Shown one piece after another: positions 47,501 to 60,029 of a DNA stretch of 64,000 bases. Below the pieces are notes generated by a model, which made no database searches, was not told where the DNA came from, and saw only the letters and a program-made list of their open reading frames with translations. The DNA is taken from the NCBI GenBank assembly GCA_016165875.1, contig JABBOT010000002.1:37413868-37477867 (forward strand), given 5' to 3'. The first letter of the stretch is position 1. Every line of letters starts with the position of its first letter. Source of the DNA: Acanthopleura granulata (lineage: Eukaryota > Mollusca > Polyplacophora > Chitonida > Chitonidae). Position numbers and translations under genes: made by a program.

Positions 47501-49104
47501 ACGGTTTTAAACACCGAAGTTCTATACGTAACCTCCCGTGGCTTGAAGAAAGACCCATTCATTGACAAATTTCCCACGACAAAAGCGCCCACATTCCATG
47601 TGTGTGGTTTCCAGTGATGTCATTTGGACTACTGAAATAAGCTCACTAGTCATTCTACCCTGGACATTTCACATTGTCTACATAAGAAAGACGTAGTCTG
47701 ACTGGATCCACTCTGCTAAAGTAAAGGACAACTAAACAAAGAAAACTTACAAGTAATGAATAACAAGAGGAAAGTTACCAATATGATGTCAAAAGTTCAA
47801 GGCTTATGCATTTCCAAACTACCCACGATAAATAAAGGAAGAGCACCACACTTAACAGCAAAAATAATGGCAACAACGCCGTCCTCTCATAAACTTGTTC
47901 GTCGTAACACAAGCACTTGTCAGTGTCACAGACAGAGGGGATATAATTGCTACTTTTGTCACGCTCTATTCATGCTATCTTTTTTATAGCGTGAAAACCG
48001 TTCTCGTACATTATCAGTTAAATACTCGTGAACATTTCAGGGAGAACAGATGAAAACAGAAGCTAAATACTCAAAGACCTGAACAAATTTTGATTCAACC
48101 TAAACGGATTCAAAATAAAGATCTGTGATGTAAGCTTTCAAATGGTTTTAAACTGAGTACAATGCAAACGGAGGTTAGTGAGCTCATCTTTAGTTAATAC
48201 ACCTCTATTCCTAAAACACTCATGTTACATAAGTGAAGTCGAAAAAAAGACACGTCGAAATGAAGGCTTCGGAGATTCACAATGCTTGACATACACCCTG
48301 TGCTTGGAAATGGAATTATGTTATAAACTAAAGGTCATATATCGCAATTAATTACCGTGGGAAGATAAATAGACGCTAACCAAGCCGGTTATGTAAGCTG
48401 CTTACACAATATCGGTGATAGACCGATAACATTATGACGTTATTCTTAGTGTGCTCTGTGGAAAATGAGATATGAAGTGATAACGAGTACAACATGGGTG
48501 TGCTTTGTACCCAGGACAAAATGTCATACTGTGTTTGTCCATGGAGTTAATTTTCTTCTGAGGACTGAATCTTTGAGTAACATTTAGGCATGCAGGACTC
48601 GATCGTCTCATGTGGTTCTTCGTACAATTTTTTTCAGCCATAAGAATGCAAAATATGTGTAGAATTATTATTCTTTGCATGCACCTTTCTTTTAAACAAC
48701 AGAACACGTCTTAAACTGTCTAAGACGCGATACACGGTTTACAGTTCGCTTTTGTTGTGTGAGTACAAGTATTATGTATTCACAGATTGTATCACATTAA
48801 ATTTCACGAAGGACTGCAAGTTTAACAAATGACACCAGTGTAATGCTATAGACTGTGGACTAGCAGGAAATTCTTACAGAAAACAGACGGCCAAATGTGA
48901 CGCAAGTCGATTGTTGGCAGATGAGCTGACTTGTTCTGGAGGGTGGAAGCATCAGCCGATATAACATAACAGTGGGCGTAATTGTTTTCTTTAGGAATAC
49001 CGCAGTGGAGGAAATATCATCAAGGTAATTGTCCAAAGCTAAATCACTCCGCTGGGAATGTCTAGGGCCATACTCTTATTCACTAGGAATGAGCTGGAAA
49101 TGAC

Positions 49105-49293
49105 ATCAAACCCCAAAGAAAGTATCCTCTTAGAAAATATTAGCAGATTCTCCCAAGTTAGTCGAGATTGTGACACACTGGTTAATTCTTTTACATCCGA
49201 GTCGGTCAAATGTTCAAGTGCTAAGGGCAAGATAACTGTGCCCGCAGCTAAAAAGGTGAAAGCCTGATGGGTTGACCACATCACAAACACGGG
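49105..49293 (-). pseudogene. Exon-like block e4, D4 copy (longest open version)
   Basis: After AGAACATAG the frame reads PVFVMWSTHQAFTFLAAGTV, ILPLALEHLTDSDVKEL, TSVSQSRLTWENLLIFSKRI, without a stop. D2 and D3 match it in pieces (MWSTPYTVTFL, ALDHLTDS, LTWKNLLIF). The N-terminal half is hydrophobic. The 3' donor is not clear. Confidence 0.45.
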
Positions 49294-49589
49294 CTATGTT
49301 CTCTTTCAGTCGCTGTGTAAAGCTGATACATGTACAGTAGTTGTCATGCATATTACTGGACTTCTTTAAAAATGAGCCGTCACAGCTTGACAGGCTTGCT
49401 TGTTCATAATGGGTTTTGATATCTGAGTTTTCACATATCACAATGACCCAGACAGAGCTCATTATATCGTCACAGGCAGCTGCAAAACTTTCGCCGTTAC
49501 TGACACTGAAAAGAGACAACTTTCGGTTTGAAGCTTTTACCATTACAGTGACATTATTACCAGTCGATTTAGGCACGACGGATACCTAC

Positions 49590-49696
49590 TGAAATGAAAC
49601 AGACAGAACATTTTTACATCCCATTCTCTGAGCGAACAAATTTTGGCACAAGACGGCAGGTCCGCTGTTTAGATGTTTGTAGCAGATGAAGAATAT
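49590..49696 (-). pseudogene. Exon-like block e3, D4 copy (1-nt deletion)
   Basis: Acceptor CTTGGTTACTCCCAATGCAG and donor CATTTCA|GTAGGT are both kept. The frame starts ILHLLQTSKQ as in D2 and D3, then a 1-nt deletion shifts it and a stop follows after NGM. Confidence 0.45.
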
Positions 49697-50565
49697 CTGC
49701 ATTGGGAGTAACCAAGCATTTTTGACGCAATTGATTTTGAGTTCAAACATTGGATTAAAATCGGAAACGAGCTTGTCAGCATCTATTAGCGAGACATAAA
49801 ACCTATCACTCAATAAGTCAGAGAATCCATTACCAATACCAATAATGCCTCACGTACTACCGGGTTAATCCTCAGGGACCGATAAAACCTTGTCTTGGCT
49901 GACCGGATAATGGTCCGAAAAGCATTCGTAGCGTCTTTACAGCCACATGCATGAAGTCCGAGGCTGTCAGGGTGTTCGTGAGAACATAGTAGTTAATCCT
50001 GTAAGGCCTTGTGACGTTTTACCTGCTTCCGAGTGATCAGAACATCTAAAAGCAGCCGTCATGTGACAGGGTTGTCTGGTTATCAAAGATGTACTCCCTG
50101 TCACAAATGACTGTTGTTGCTGTTGTCAACAAATTATTTTTCGTTCCTCTGTATGAAATAGCGGGGACAGAAGTCATCTTTCGATTCAGAAGTGCTCTAA
50201 CTTTAACAACGGTATCAGAAATATGAACTTTATATAAATATACATACATATCATATTAATGAAGAGGCTTGACATTATATTCAGCCGAGGTTTTGAACTA
50301 ATCCTTGTATCAATGAGTTAGTCATGCAGTCAGTCAAGGGATCAACACATCTTGACCAATTCGTAACACAAGCGAGAAAACGTGGAATTATGGCCAAGGC
50401 TGTGAAATCCGAGACATGTCTACTCATTCGGCAGCACTCAATTTGCCTGAAATTCCTTCCCGTTTAATGACGAATGAGTTCCCTTATTGACTGGTTCACT
50501 GATGTCGACAGGGGACCTTAGGCTGTGGATAATTGTGATCACGTCCGATGTTTAGCTTATACTAC

Positions 50566-50753
50566 CTCACCGGTAACCTTCTGTTTGTTAATGGACAGAT
50601 GATATTTCACATCTGTATAGACGATGGCCACAAAAGAAATGTCATCTAAAGAAATGACAGGAAATCCCTGGTAAATGCTCTATTTTATAGACATAGACGA
50701 CATTTGCCAACAGATCTATAAAGTGGTCTTCATTGAGGATTAGTATTTAGTTG
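50566..50753 (-). pseudogene. Exon-like block e2, E1 copy
   Basis: Acceptor TTCTTCTTCTGTCATTCCTAG, here with a long pyrimidine tract, and donor GGTGAG|GTAGTATAAG. Towards the donor one phase reads VYTDVKYHLSINKQKVTG, matching the other copies, but indels upstream break the frame. Confidence 0.45.
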
Positions 50754-51943
50754 CTAGGAATGACAGAAGAAGAAATCAGAGAACCATCTACATGGATTCT
50801 AACGAAAACTGAAACACGATTCTACCAGCAGTGCGAACATACGAAATGTATATCCGACCAGAAGCGAATATTTCCGTGAGTGCCAGGAAGCTTTGTATTG
50901 GATCAGATAAAGAATTCCATAGTAAAATGATGCGTAGCTTTAAAAATAAAGACACAGTTCAAATACAAGAAAAAGTACAGTTCTGCGGCTGTCTATGAAC
51001 ATCTACGTTCAAACAGATAATGCACTATCCGTATTTCAGGTAGAAAATCTGCCCATAATCGAAGAACTCTTCCATGGCAAAAACAGCACTATAGAAAGTT
51101 GACGAAAAGTCATATCATATACATTTTAAGAAGTGTCACCAGCAATGAAATAGGCCTATCATGTGTCCCCCCCACTATCCACGCGGCGATATAAGACAAT
51201 AACACAATGCTCTTGTCGTCCTCTATATGCACAAGTCATACTGATGATAACTTTTTCGAACTCAGAAAGTCAGTTAGTCACATGACATGTGTTTATTTTC
51301 TTCTTATGCAAGGGGTAACAGATTTAGGAATGATAAACCGTGGAGACGAAATCGGCAAAACTAGCATTTGTACTTAGGGTCAATATTCTTGTCCAGTATG
51401 CCTCTGTATTATGTAAATATTCCATTATTACAACGTAAAGAAGCCAGATAAAAACACCCAACGACAATCATTGTGGCGAGAGGCATATTATCTCCACATT
51501 TGATCTGACACAAGGAGACGCAGGTGTTTTGTATACACAGAACATGATGATTAAGACTCTTAGAATAGACAATCGAACAGGTTCTGTGCATTTTGGCATT
51601 ACAGCTCGAACGTATATATCCCGACACAAAGTAAGAATGGCTAATCAGTAATAAGAACATTTGCAAATAAAACATCCAACAAAAGTATATAAGAACGAAA
51701 AAGTAAGGAAAAAAAAACACAAAAGAAAAACATAACTGAATGTCGATTCGGTACCACATGCAGTTATCCGTTCACTGAAGACGGCTGCCCGAGTAGCTGT
51801 TCTAGAGAGTAAACGTGTTATGCCACAGAGATAGATTGTTTTCAAATATGATAAGCCGTTTAGTGGTTGTTGATGAAAGCAGTCTGTAACAAAATTCACC
51901 ATAAATCCTACGGTAATGGATACAACTTCAACTTTTTAGTTAC

Positions 51944-52018
51944 AATGTGTTTTCAACTTTTCTGTTCGTATGATTTATTCCACAGTTGCTTAATGCCATA
52001 TTCAAGTGTTATCTGGTC
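51944..52018 (-). pseudogene. Exon-like block e1, E1 copy (75 bp)
   Basis: The minus strand has TGCTTAAAATCATAG, then GACCAG ... ACACATT, then GTAACT. In phase 1 (after the first G) it reads TR, TAA, HLNMALSNCGINHTNRKVENT. The inverted copy has CAA at the TAA position and is open. Confidence 0.35.
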
Positions 52019-53230
52019 CTATGATTTTAAGCATGTGTTTACATGACTGCAGGGATGAGGGCCGACACAGCAGATGTGAGTAATTTGAGATGTGTTGCCC
52101 AAGAAGTCACTCATTCAAACAGGCTACATCCAGAGACAGCTCCTTGTCAATTACTTAGATGACAAACGGTTCGATACGGTTTATCATTGCCGAAATTCGG
52201 CACAAGAGAGTATAAATAGGTAAAACCCCCGCAGACAACCCTATAAATCTGCTACCCATACATCGGCCTTCTGAAATGCACTCCATGTTATTAAGTTGGA
52301 TTATTGGATAGGCTGTCTACACAGAAGAAATATGCCCACGCTGTGTTTCTACTATTTCTGCACAATAATGAATCCAATATTACATGACAGTTGGAAATGG
52401 TTTGTGACAGGTGGTTCCCATCGCTCTTCACTTTTTGTCGAATTGGTCTGGACGTCTGCTATATTTCAGCGTTTGACGGAAGTGACGTCGGCAATATGTC
52501 AGCTGGAATCCTTCACCTTCAGAATAGGAATTTGACTTTTTCAAACGGAGAAGAGGGAGGAATTGGGGTATCAGAAAAAAGATCGCAAGAAAGAGTTTTG
52601 TTGTGCATGGATAAAAACCTGCAATGAATGAGAAGAGACAATATCAGTCGATGTATTTTTGGAGATCATTTTCTCAAAATAAGCGGAATAATGTGGTAGA
52701 AAATAATATGTACTTTAGTCAGAGAATGGATCAACCACATTGGCAATATTTTAGACACTGTGCAGCGAGATGGAAGTGGCACCTAGCAAAAGATACATTA
52801 ATTATCTTCCGAGCACTGTCGACAAATTATTATGACCACCTCCCTGTGAGTAGAAGCTGGAGAAGTCTTTAAAGTCCGTAACTGGGACAAGGATTTCACA
52901 ATCATCCTTTGTGTCAAACAAACAAAAATAAAAGACAAACGTAAATGAATAGACTGTAGAGCCTGTCTTACTCAACATTCCCTAAAAATTATGCTAACAC
53001 TAAAATAAAGTGTTGATCTAATACTATTTCTTGAACAGTGCTTTTTCTTCAGTGTGTTTTGCCACTGTTCTTGAACAGCCTATATGAATACCCTCAGTCA
53101 CACCCTCGTCTTCTTCTGTTTGTATGTTCTCTGCCATTATTTGTCTTTAAAACGTGCAGTGCGGATTTTCTGACAGCCGTTTCTCTGTTATGGGCACCAA
53201 AGCATCTTCAAGAGTTGAACAAAATTGAAA

Positions 53231-53939
53231 ACATTTTTATATGACGTATCTATTGTATACATTGTATACATTGTATATAACGCACATCAAGTTTTCACAT
53301 ATTTTCTGTGTTCCGATTATAAACCTGGAACATAAAACTTTAGATTTAAATCATACACCACTTTCCCTCTCTTAAAGCACACATAGCCATTTCACAGGAA
53401 TGCTGTCTACTGACAAACATATTGTCACAGTAATGAGTAGCACAATCTACAAACATACATAGAACCGTAAACATCTGTATGGAGTCTTACATCAAGTCAT
53501 TGAAGCATGTGTTGTCCTTATCTCATCCGTTGAGGAATTATGCCTTGTCCAGAATTGTGTCTAGAAGAATGACATCTTACCTTTTTCTGTTGTTTTTTTT
53601 TTTTTTTTTTTTTGCCTTTAACACCACCGAGTTTGCTACATTATCCTTAGCCCTATTTGCACAATTTTGAGGTCACGTAATTGTTTGCAAATCAATATTC
53701 CTAACCTATTTGTCAACATACTCTAACTTACAACCCAGCTGTTCCTCGGCAACTCTGTTTATATTCAATAATTTGGAAATGGTGGACATGTTCTATATAA
53801 AGTAGTTACTTAATGATTGGATAATTAACGATATGAAATTATCAGCTCATTGAAATATCAGTCGGCAAAGAAACTCTACAAGAAAGCAGTAGAGTTGCTT
53901 TGTGCAAACATTACTTACTTACAACAGCAGCTGATTTAT
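53231..53939. other. No gene; T21 tract and a 9-bp tandem repeat
   Basis: Three copies of a 9-bp unit ATTGTATAC (53,252-53,278) and a run of 21 T (53,593-53,613). The latter could be the poly(A) end of a minus-strand retroposed element, but no body is recognisable beside it. Confidence 0.55.
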
Positions 53940-54595
53940 AACATGTCAGAACATCTACAAAGAGCCGCCATGTGACAGGACTCTCATGGCCTAGTCTCTG
54001 TCACAAATGCTTCCGCTGTTTGCTATTCCCAGCAAATTTCTTTTTCGTTCTGGTGTATCAAACAGGGGGGACACAAGTCATCTTTAGATTAAGAAGTGTT
54101 TTAACTTCAACAGCGGTATTAAAAGTGCGACGTTTACATGAAACCTATATCATGTTACTGAACTTGGGATTATATTTACTTAGAAACGGGAACCTTTATA
54201 TGGTTATGACATTTCATCACTTGTCGAAAGTGCCATCAAAACATAAAGGTTTATATATATATTTTTCTACCCCACAGAGGCTGAGCATTTGGATGGGTTT
54301 GCACTTAGAGGATATAGCAGAAAAAGAGTGATATGATCTTACAATAACGAGAGCGATTTTAAACACACGTGAGCAAACAATCATAGATATCACATTGGGT
54401 TTATTACGTTCAGACCAATGTAGTAGATAAAAACACACACCTAAGGATTTATCGAAAGCTGATGCACAAATTTCTCCACGAAAGGCCGACTCACTCTGTA
54501 TGTCACATTGCTGGAACGCACGTGTCTCTATCAAACTCACCTCATCTTAAGGAGTATAACAGCGCTCTCCATCGCTTACCGCCACAGAGGTTCAG

Positions 54596-54850
54596 CGAAT
54601 CGTGGCTCTTGTGGTTAGAGCCTCCGCACAGGGATTGGAGGATACAGTTAATATCAAAAATTTTAAATATAATGCTTGCTGCTACTGTTTGGCGCTCAGA
54701 GGTTAGAAACAGGAAACAGGACTGGTCTGCCCCGCGTCAGTATGCAGTGACCAGAAGGGGCTTCATTTCTTGTGTCTTGGGCGTGATGTTCCTGTGACGA
54801 AAGCACTTTGGCGTCATGAACGCGCACTGCCACATGAAACCTGAGTATAT
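54596..54850 (+). mobile_element. SINE family 2, diverged copy
   Basis: CGTGGCTCTTGTGGTTAGAG (A-box-like) starts the element. TTGGCGCTCAGAGGTTAGAA, AACAGGACTGGTCTGCC, GCGTCAGTATGCAGTGACC and GATGTTCCTGTGACG follow the order seen at 21,701. The terminal block is lost. Confidence 0.65.
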
Positions 54851-55633
54851 TTATATGTATACAATTCTAAGGACTCCTCGCTGTTATAGAGCTGGAAAAG
54901 TGTTAAGCATATACAACATAAATCCCAAGCATTCATACTCAATATACTATGCTTACAGTTGTTTCCTACAGAAAACTGTTCAAAAACAGAAGATATACTT
55001 AAACTTGTAACCATTCGTCAAGTCATTTTACGATACGTCTGAAAATCAAAAGGGAATCTGAAGTTTTCTGTATGTCTATAAGTTTATTATCCTATCTATG
55101 AATTATCCACATAATTTAAGTGTTTTCGTGAAGTGTGGCAGACCATATCGATTTTTAATCTTAGTCCATTGTCAGAACAAAGGGATGAGAGCGAAATAAC
55201 AAAACACTAGGAAACAAAGGGCACGTGATGCACCACAAATACCTCTAGTCCACCCATTAGACAGGACTGACATTCTTAATAACCAGGAATGCCCAGTGAT
55301 GTTCGTTTGTGGTAGCCACAACCTAATGCGAGTTTTAAGAGCCTTGTGTATCAAAAAAACGACCAGAGTGTACCAGTGAGTTCATCATCCAATCAATAAA
55401 GGGATCAACAGATCTTGACCATTCCGAGACACAAGCTAGAAAACGTAGAATTATGGCCTGGACGAGGCCGTGAAATCGGAGACATGTCTATGCATTCCGC
55501 AACACTCAACTTGCCTAGAGTTCCTTCCAGTTTAATGACGAATGAGTTCGCGTATTCACTAGCTCATTGATGTCAACAGGCCACCTTAGACTGTGGATAA
55601 TTGTGTTCACGTCAGATGTATGGCTTATTTTAC

Positions 55634-55805
55634 CTCACCGGATACATGTAGCCTGGTATTTGTTAATGGACCGATGGTATTTCCCATCTGTACAGATGAT
55701 GGACACAAGAGTGTTGTCAGCTGAAGGAAATCTCTCATAAATGCACTGCTTCATGGACGTATTGGACATTTCTCAGCAGTTCCATTGTTGACTAGTATTT
55801 AGCCG
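55634..55805 (-). pseudogene. Exon-like block e2, E2 copy
   Basis: Acceptor TTCTTCCGTGATTTCTAG and donor GGTGAG|GTAAAATAAG. One phase reads NTSMKQCIYERFPSADNT, VSIICTDGKYHRSINK towards the donor, collinear with D3 and the inverted copy. The start of the block is diverged and contains a TAA. Confidence 0.45.
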
Positions 55806-56993
55806 CTAGAAATCACGGAAGAAGGAATCAGAAAACCATCTGCACGGATTTATGAAAAAGGGCATGATGATGCCAGCAGTGGGAACATACGAGAAGTATA
55901 TCCGGTCGGAAATGATTGTTCCCGTCTGTGCCAGAAAAGCTTTGTAACGACCAAGCATTTCCATAGTAAAATGATACGTACCTCTGAAACTGCAACACAC
56001 TGTTCAATAGAAGAAAAAGGTAATGCACAACCCTTTTTTGGGATAGAAAATCTGCCCATAATCCAAGAATTCTTCTATGACAGAAACAACACTCTAAAAA
56101 GTGAACGTAACATCAAATCAGATACATTTTTAGAAATATCACCAGCAATGAAATGTCTTGTGGCTCAGCACTACCCACACAGCTATGTGACACGATAAGA
56201 CAACAATCTTGTCACCCTCTATAGGCACACTGATGATGAATTACTCGAACTCGGTAAGTCACTTAGTCACACAATATGTGTCGATTTTTTCCTGGGCAAG
56301 AGGTAATAGATTTAGGAATGATAAAACATGGAGACGAAATCGGCCAAAGTAACATTTGTATTTAGCATCAATATTCCAGTCCAGTATGCCTCTGTATTCT
56401 GTAAAGATTCCATTATTACAACGTGAAGAAGCCAGACAAAAACACACAACGACAGCCATTGTGGCGGAGACTTGAACTGAGGCTCATTATTAGCAGCAAG
56501 GGAGTTTATAGTTTTAATTATACACAAAGAGAGCCTGCAGACAGCGGTAGTCCATATGTTCTATATGGACGAGGTTACAGGCGCTCTGTTGAAATAAGGA
56601 GGCACAGAACATGATGATTAAGGCTCTTAGAATAGACAACCCATTCTTAGAAATGACAGCATACGCTCGAACGTACATATGACGACACAATATGAAAATG
56701 GCTAATCAGTAATTAGAACATTTGCAAATAAAACATTCAACGTAAATGCATAAAAACTCAAAAAGTAAGAGACAAAAAAGCGTAAAAAAAACAGAAACTG
56801 GAAGTCGACTCGGTACCCCACGCTGTAGACGCCTGTCCATGGAGCTGTTCTAGAGAGTAAACGTGTTATGCCACGGAGATAGATTGCTTTCAAATATCAT
56901 AAGCCGTTTTAGCGGTTGTTGATGAAAGCAGTCTGTAACAAAATTCACCATAAATCCCATGGTAATGGATACTTCTTCATTTTTTTTTATCAC

Positions 56994-57068
56994 AATGCCG
57001 TTTCTACTTTTCTGTTCGTATGATTTATTCCACTGTTGCTTAATGCCATATTCAAGAGTCATCTGGTC
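56994..57068 (-). pseudogene. Exon-like block e1, E2 copy (75 bp)
   Basis: Same junctions as E1: TTAAAATCATAG before, GTGATA after. Phase 1 reads TR, TGA, LLNMALSNSGINHTNRKVET. Another phase (LEYGIKQQWNKSYEQKS) is open in E2 only. Confidence 0.35.
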
Positions 57069-58140
57069 CTATGATTTTAAGCATGTGTTTACATGACTGC
57101 AGGGATGATGGCCGACACATCAGATGTGAGTAATTTGAAATGTGTTGCTCAAGAATTCACTCCTTCAAACAGGCTACATCCAAAGACAGCTCCTTGTCAA
57201 TTACTTAGATGACAAACGGTTCGATACCGTTTACAGAATAAATAGGTAAATCTCCGCAGACAACCCTATAAATCTGCTACATGTACATCGGCCTTCTGAA
57301 ATGCACTCCATGTTATTAAGTTGGATTATTTAATAGCCTGTCCACACAGAAGAAATATGCGCGCGTTGTGTTCCAAATACTTGTGCACAATAATGAATCC
57401 AATCTTACATTACAGCTGGAAAAAGTGTTTGGCAGGTGGTTCCCATTACTTTTACTTTTTGTCGAATTGGCCTGGACATCCGCTATATTTCAGCGTTTGA
57501 CAGAAATGATGTCGGCAATATGTCAGCTGTAATCCTGCCACCTTCAGAATCGGAATATGACTTCCTTGAACGGCAAAGGGTGGGAGGAGGATGGAGGTCA
57601 CAGTAACATGATAGAGATTTGTTGTGCATGGATACAAATCTGCAATGAATGAGAAGAGACAATATCAATCGCCGCGTATTTACACGTGGAGCCCTCAAAA
57701 TAACCGGAAAATAATAGTTTTGTGTATTTGTTGTGGGGGGATGGGTCAGAATATGGCACGTCGCCACTTTGGCAATATTTTAGATGTCGTGAGTTTCTTG
57801 GAGGGAAGGAACGAGACTTCCCATTTGTTGATTGAATGACCCTGTCCAAAGCCATTAGACTTGGAAAGTGAGGGCAAAATGAAAGTGGCACCTCGCAAAG
57901 GATACATTAACGGTCCCTCGAGTCCTATCGACAAATTATTACCATCACTGCCCTGACAATGGAGGCTGCAAAATGCTTTACATTCTCTAACAGAGAAAAG
58001 AATTTCAGAAGCACCTTATGTGTCAAAGAAATAAAATTTAAAGACAAGTATAAAGATACAGAAGGTATAGAATGTGCAATTTAGCCTGTACACAATGTAC
58101 TAAATCAAAATTCTCCAAACGTGGTGTTAACACAAAAATA

Positions 58141-58387
58141 TTTATTTATTTATTTGATTGGTGTTTTACGCCGTACTGAAGTATATTTCACTTGTACGAC
58201 GGCGGTCAGCATTATAGTTTGAGGAAACCGGGCAGAGTCCGGGGGAAGCCCACGACCATCTGCAGGTTGCTAGCAGACCTTACCACGTACAGCCGGAGAG
58301 GACTTGAACTCAAAGCGACCGCATTGGTGATAGGCTTCGGGTCGTTGCACTGCTCTAGCGCGCTAACCGACTGAGCCATGAAGGCCC
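58141..58387 (-). mobile_element. SINE family 1, near full length, absent from E1
   Basis: The minus strand starts CATGGCTCAGTCGGTTAGC, GCGCTAGAGCAGTGC, then CGGTCGCTTTGAGTTCAAG, CGTGGGCTTCCCCCGGAC and a tail AAAACACCAATCAAATAAAT. Target-site duplication: AACACAAAAATA (58,129-58,140) and AACACCCAAATA (58,388-58,399), 10 of 12. E1 has the empty site AACACTAAAATA at 52,996-53,007. Confidence 0.88.
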
Positions 58388-58576
58388 AACACCCAAATAA
58401 AGTGTTGACTGAACGCTATTTCTTGAACAGTATTTCTCTGCAGTGTTATTATATAGTTTGTATATTTCTGTCGTTATTTGTCTTAAAAAAGTGAAGTACG
58501 TAGTTTCTGACCGCTTTTTCTCACTCATGGGGACTAAAAATCATTTTCACCATTTTTCAATTTGTCAACATATTTG

Positions 58577-58672
58577 AGGAAGCCAGCATGGGTTTGAACT
58601 CGCCGGACCGAGAGGTTTCTGGATCATTGTTCTACGCTAGCTCGGTAAACACCTCGGCCAGCCAGGGTCCTG
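58577..58672 (-). mobile_element. SINE family 1 head fragment
   Basis: The minus strand reads GGCCGAGGTGTTTACCGAG, CTAGCGTAGAACAATGATCC, GAGTTCAAACCCATGCTGGC, TTCCTC. Only the tRNA-like half is present. Confidence 0.6.
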
Positions 58673-60029
58673 CATTTATTGACCCGGATCGTCCATTAAG
58701 GTTAAGGAATGGTGCTTCGACGCATAGATTCCAGAAGTTTATTCCAAATGAGATATTTATTTACGTAACATTCACATATGTTCACATGCTTGCATTTGAT
58801 TTTTGTTCACTTTCTCCAAAACTTAAAATAACATGTATTAAAGAAGATTCCCCGGGTGATCTATTGCATCGAAAACACCCTGCTCTGGAGCTCTAAAAAG
58901 ACACATATACTATATTCTAGTACTTTTGAAAACATTGTGCTAACAAGCTTAATATCAGCTTTGATTTGTGTAATGCGAAAGACAAATTATAAGCCGCAAT
59001 GCGTGGATTTAAATTAGCTGCAGATTTTGTTCCAGTATAAAATCTCATGTAATATTTTACATAACGTTTATATCCTTTACCCATATTTCGAACCGCATGG
59101 ATTACGGACGCGCAACCACTACCATGTACCCCAGCATGAAGAACTACGGGTTGCGTGACATTCGCTACAGCGCTATTTCTTGTAAGCCACAATTCTGACA
59201 CAGTTGATTATCCTTACCTGGATAGAAATATATTGAACCGTCCTGGACAAGGCATGCGAGTAACACATAACTCCCTGCAGCATTTGTTAGATCCTGTGTC
59301 CTTTACGAGAATAAAGTCAATATCACAAGTTAGTGTACAAAACGAACGTGTCACCTCCAAAACTCTTATCATCGAAATGTCGAGGACTGGTGTAATTTAC
59401 TAATAAGATATAACCATTTATTTCACTAATTTTAAATAGATTAGATGACAACGGTGTGACCAACAGTATTGATAAAAGATCTTCCAGAACAGAAAATATG
59501 CAGGAACTTGAAACTACTCTTGAGCTAAGTTGGCTCAATACCTTGTTTGGGTTTTAGTGTCATTTTGAAGAATGTTAAATAACGCAGTGCACGGGAGTTA
59601 TTCCACTGTCTCATGTTTGCTTACTGATTTTTCTGACATATGAGGTGCTGGTGAAATTCTAGTCACCGTTACGGACTTCTCAACATTCACCAGCCTCCGC
59701 CGTTCTCAGGGTGGTGATGGCAATAACTTGCCGACAAAGTTCGAAGGGCAGTTAGCGTGGTCTAATACAATGTTTCCTGTCACTTCCCTTTCACCGTTAT
59801 GGTGCACAAGTCTAACGGCGTTAGACAGAAAAATAAATAATCAATGCCAAATTCACCAAAATATCGCCACGATATCTTGATACTATTCCCCGTCACCTTT
59901 ATAGCGTATATGTGAAATATTTCTGAAAACGGCGCTAGACATCAATCATTGAATGAATAAATGGTAAAGTAGTTTTCAAAGCAAGCCACTGTATGTCTAA
60001 AATATTACAGTGATAGGGCTAAAACATAA
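58673..60029. other. No gene recognised
   Basis: Spacer between the direct (E2) and inverted repeat parts. Open frames up to 102 codons on both strands overlap each other and show no family signature. Confidence 0.4.

Larger units (their letters stand above)
45073..50029. repeat. Array copy D4, right part
   Basis: Resumes at TATGCCTTGATCGATCCTTG, pairing with D3 29,764 onward, then TTACGTCC/TGACGTCCTATGGGAAATTTCACAAAATTG. Collinear with D3 to 35,390. It includes a low-complexity A-rich/C-run stretch at 46,213-46,285. Confidence 0.85.
50030..53230. repeat. Repeat E1
   Basis: From AGAACATCTAAAAGCAGCCG on, this pairs with E2 (53,947 onward), and its first 900 bp also with D3 35,390-37,300. TGCTTAATGCCATATTCAAG, GATGAAAGCAGTCTGTAACA and GACAAACGGTTCGATAC are examples of near-identical strings in E2. 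It is one of the least diverged repeat pairs in the window. Confidence 0.85.
53940..58575. repeat. Repeat E2
   Basis: Pairs with E1 and, at its left end (53,947-54,340), with D3 35,388-35,880. It differs from E1 by about 1 kb at 54,340-55,370 containing SINE family 2 and by a SINE at 58,141. Confidence 0.85.

Noticed and set aside
51409..51902. Two overlapping minus-strand frames rich in Phe and Leu
   Set aside because: Composition comes from A-rich sequence on the plus strand, and E2 has stops and indels in both phases.
53593..53613. T21 tract as evidence of a retroposed gene on the minus strand
   Set aside because: No recognisable body or target-site duplication beside it; likely simple repeat expansion.
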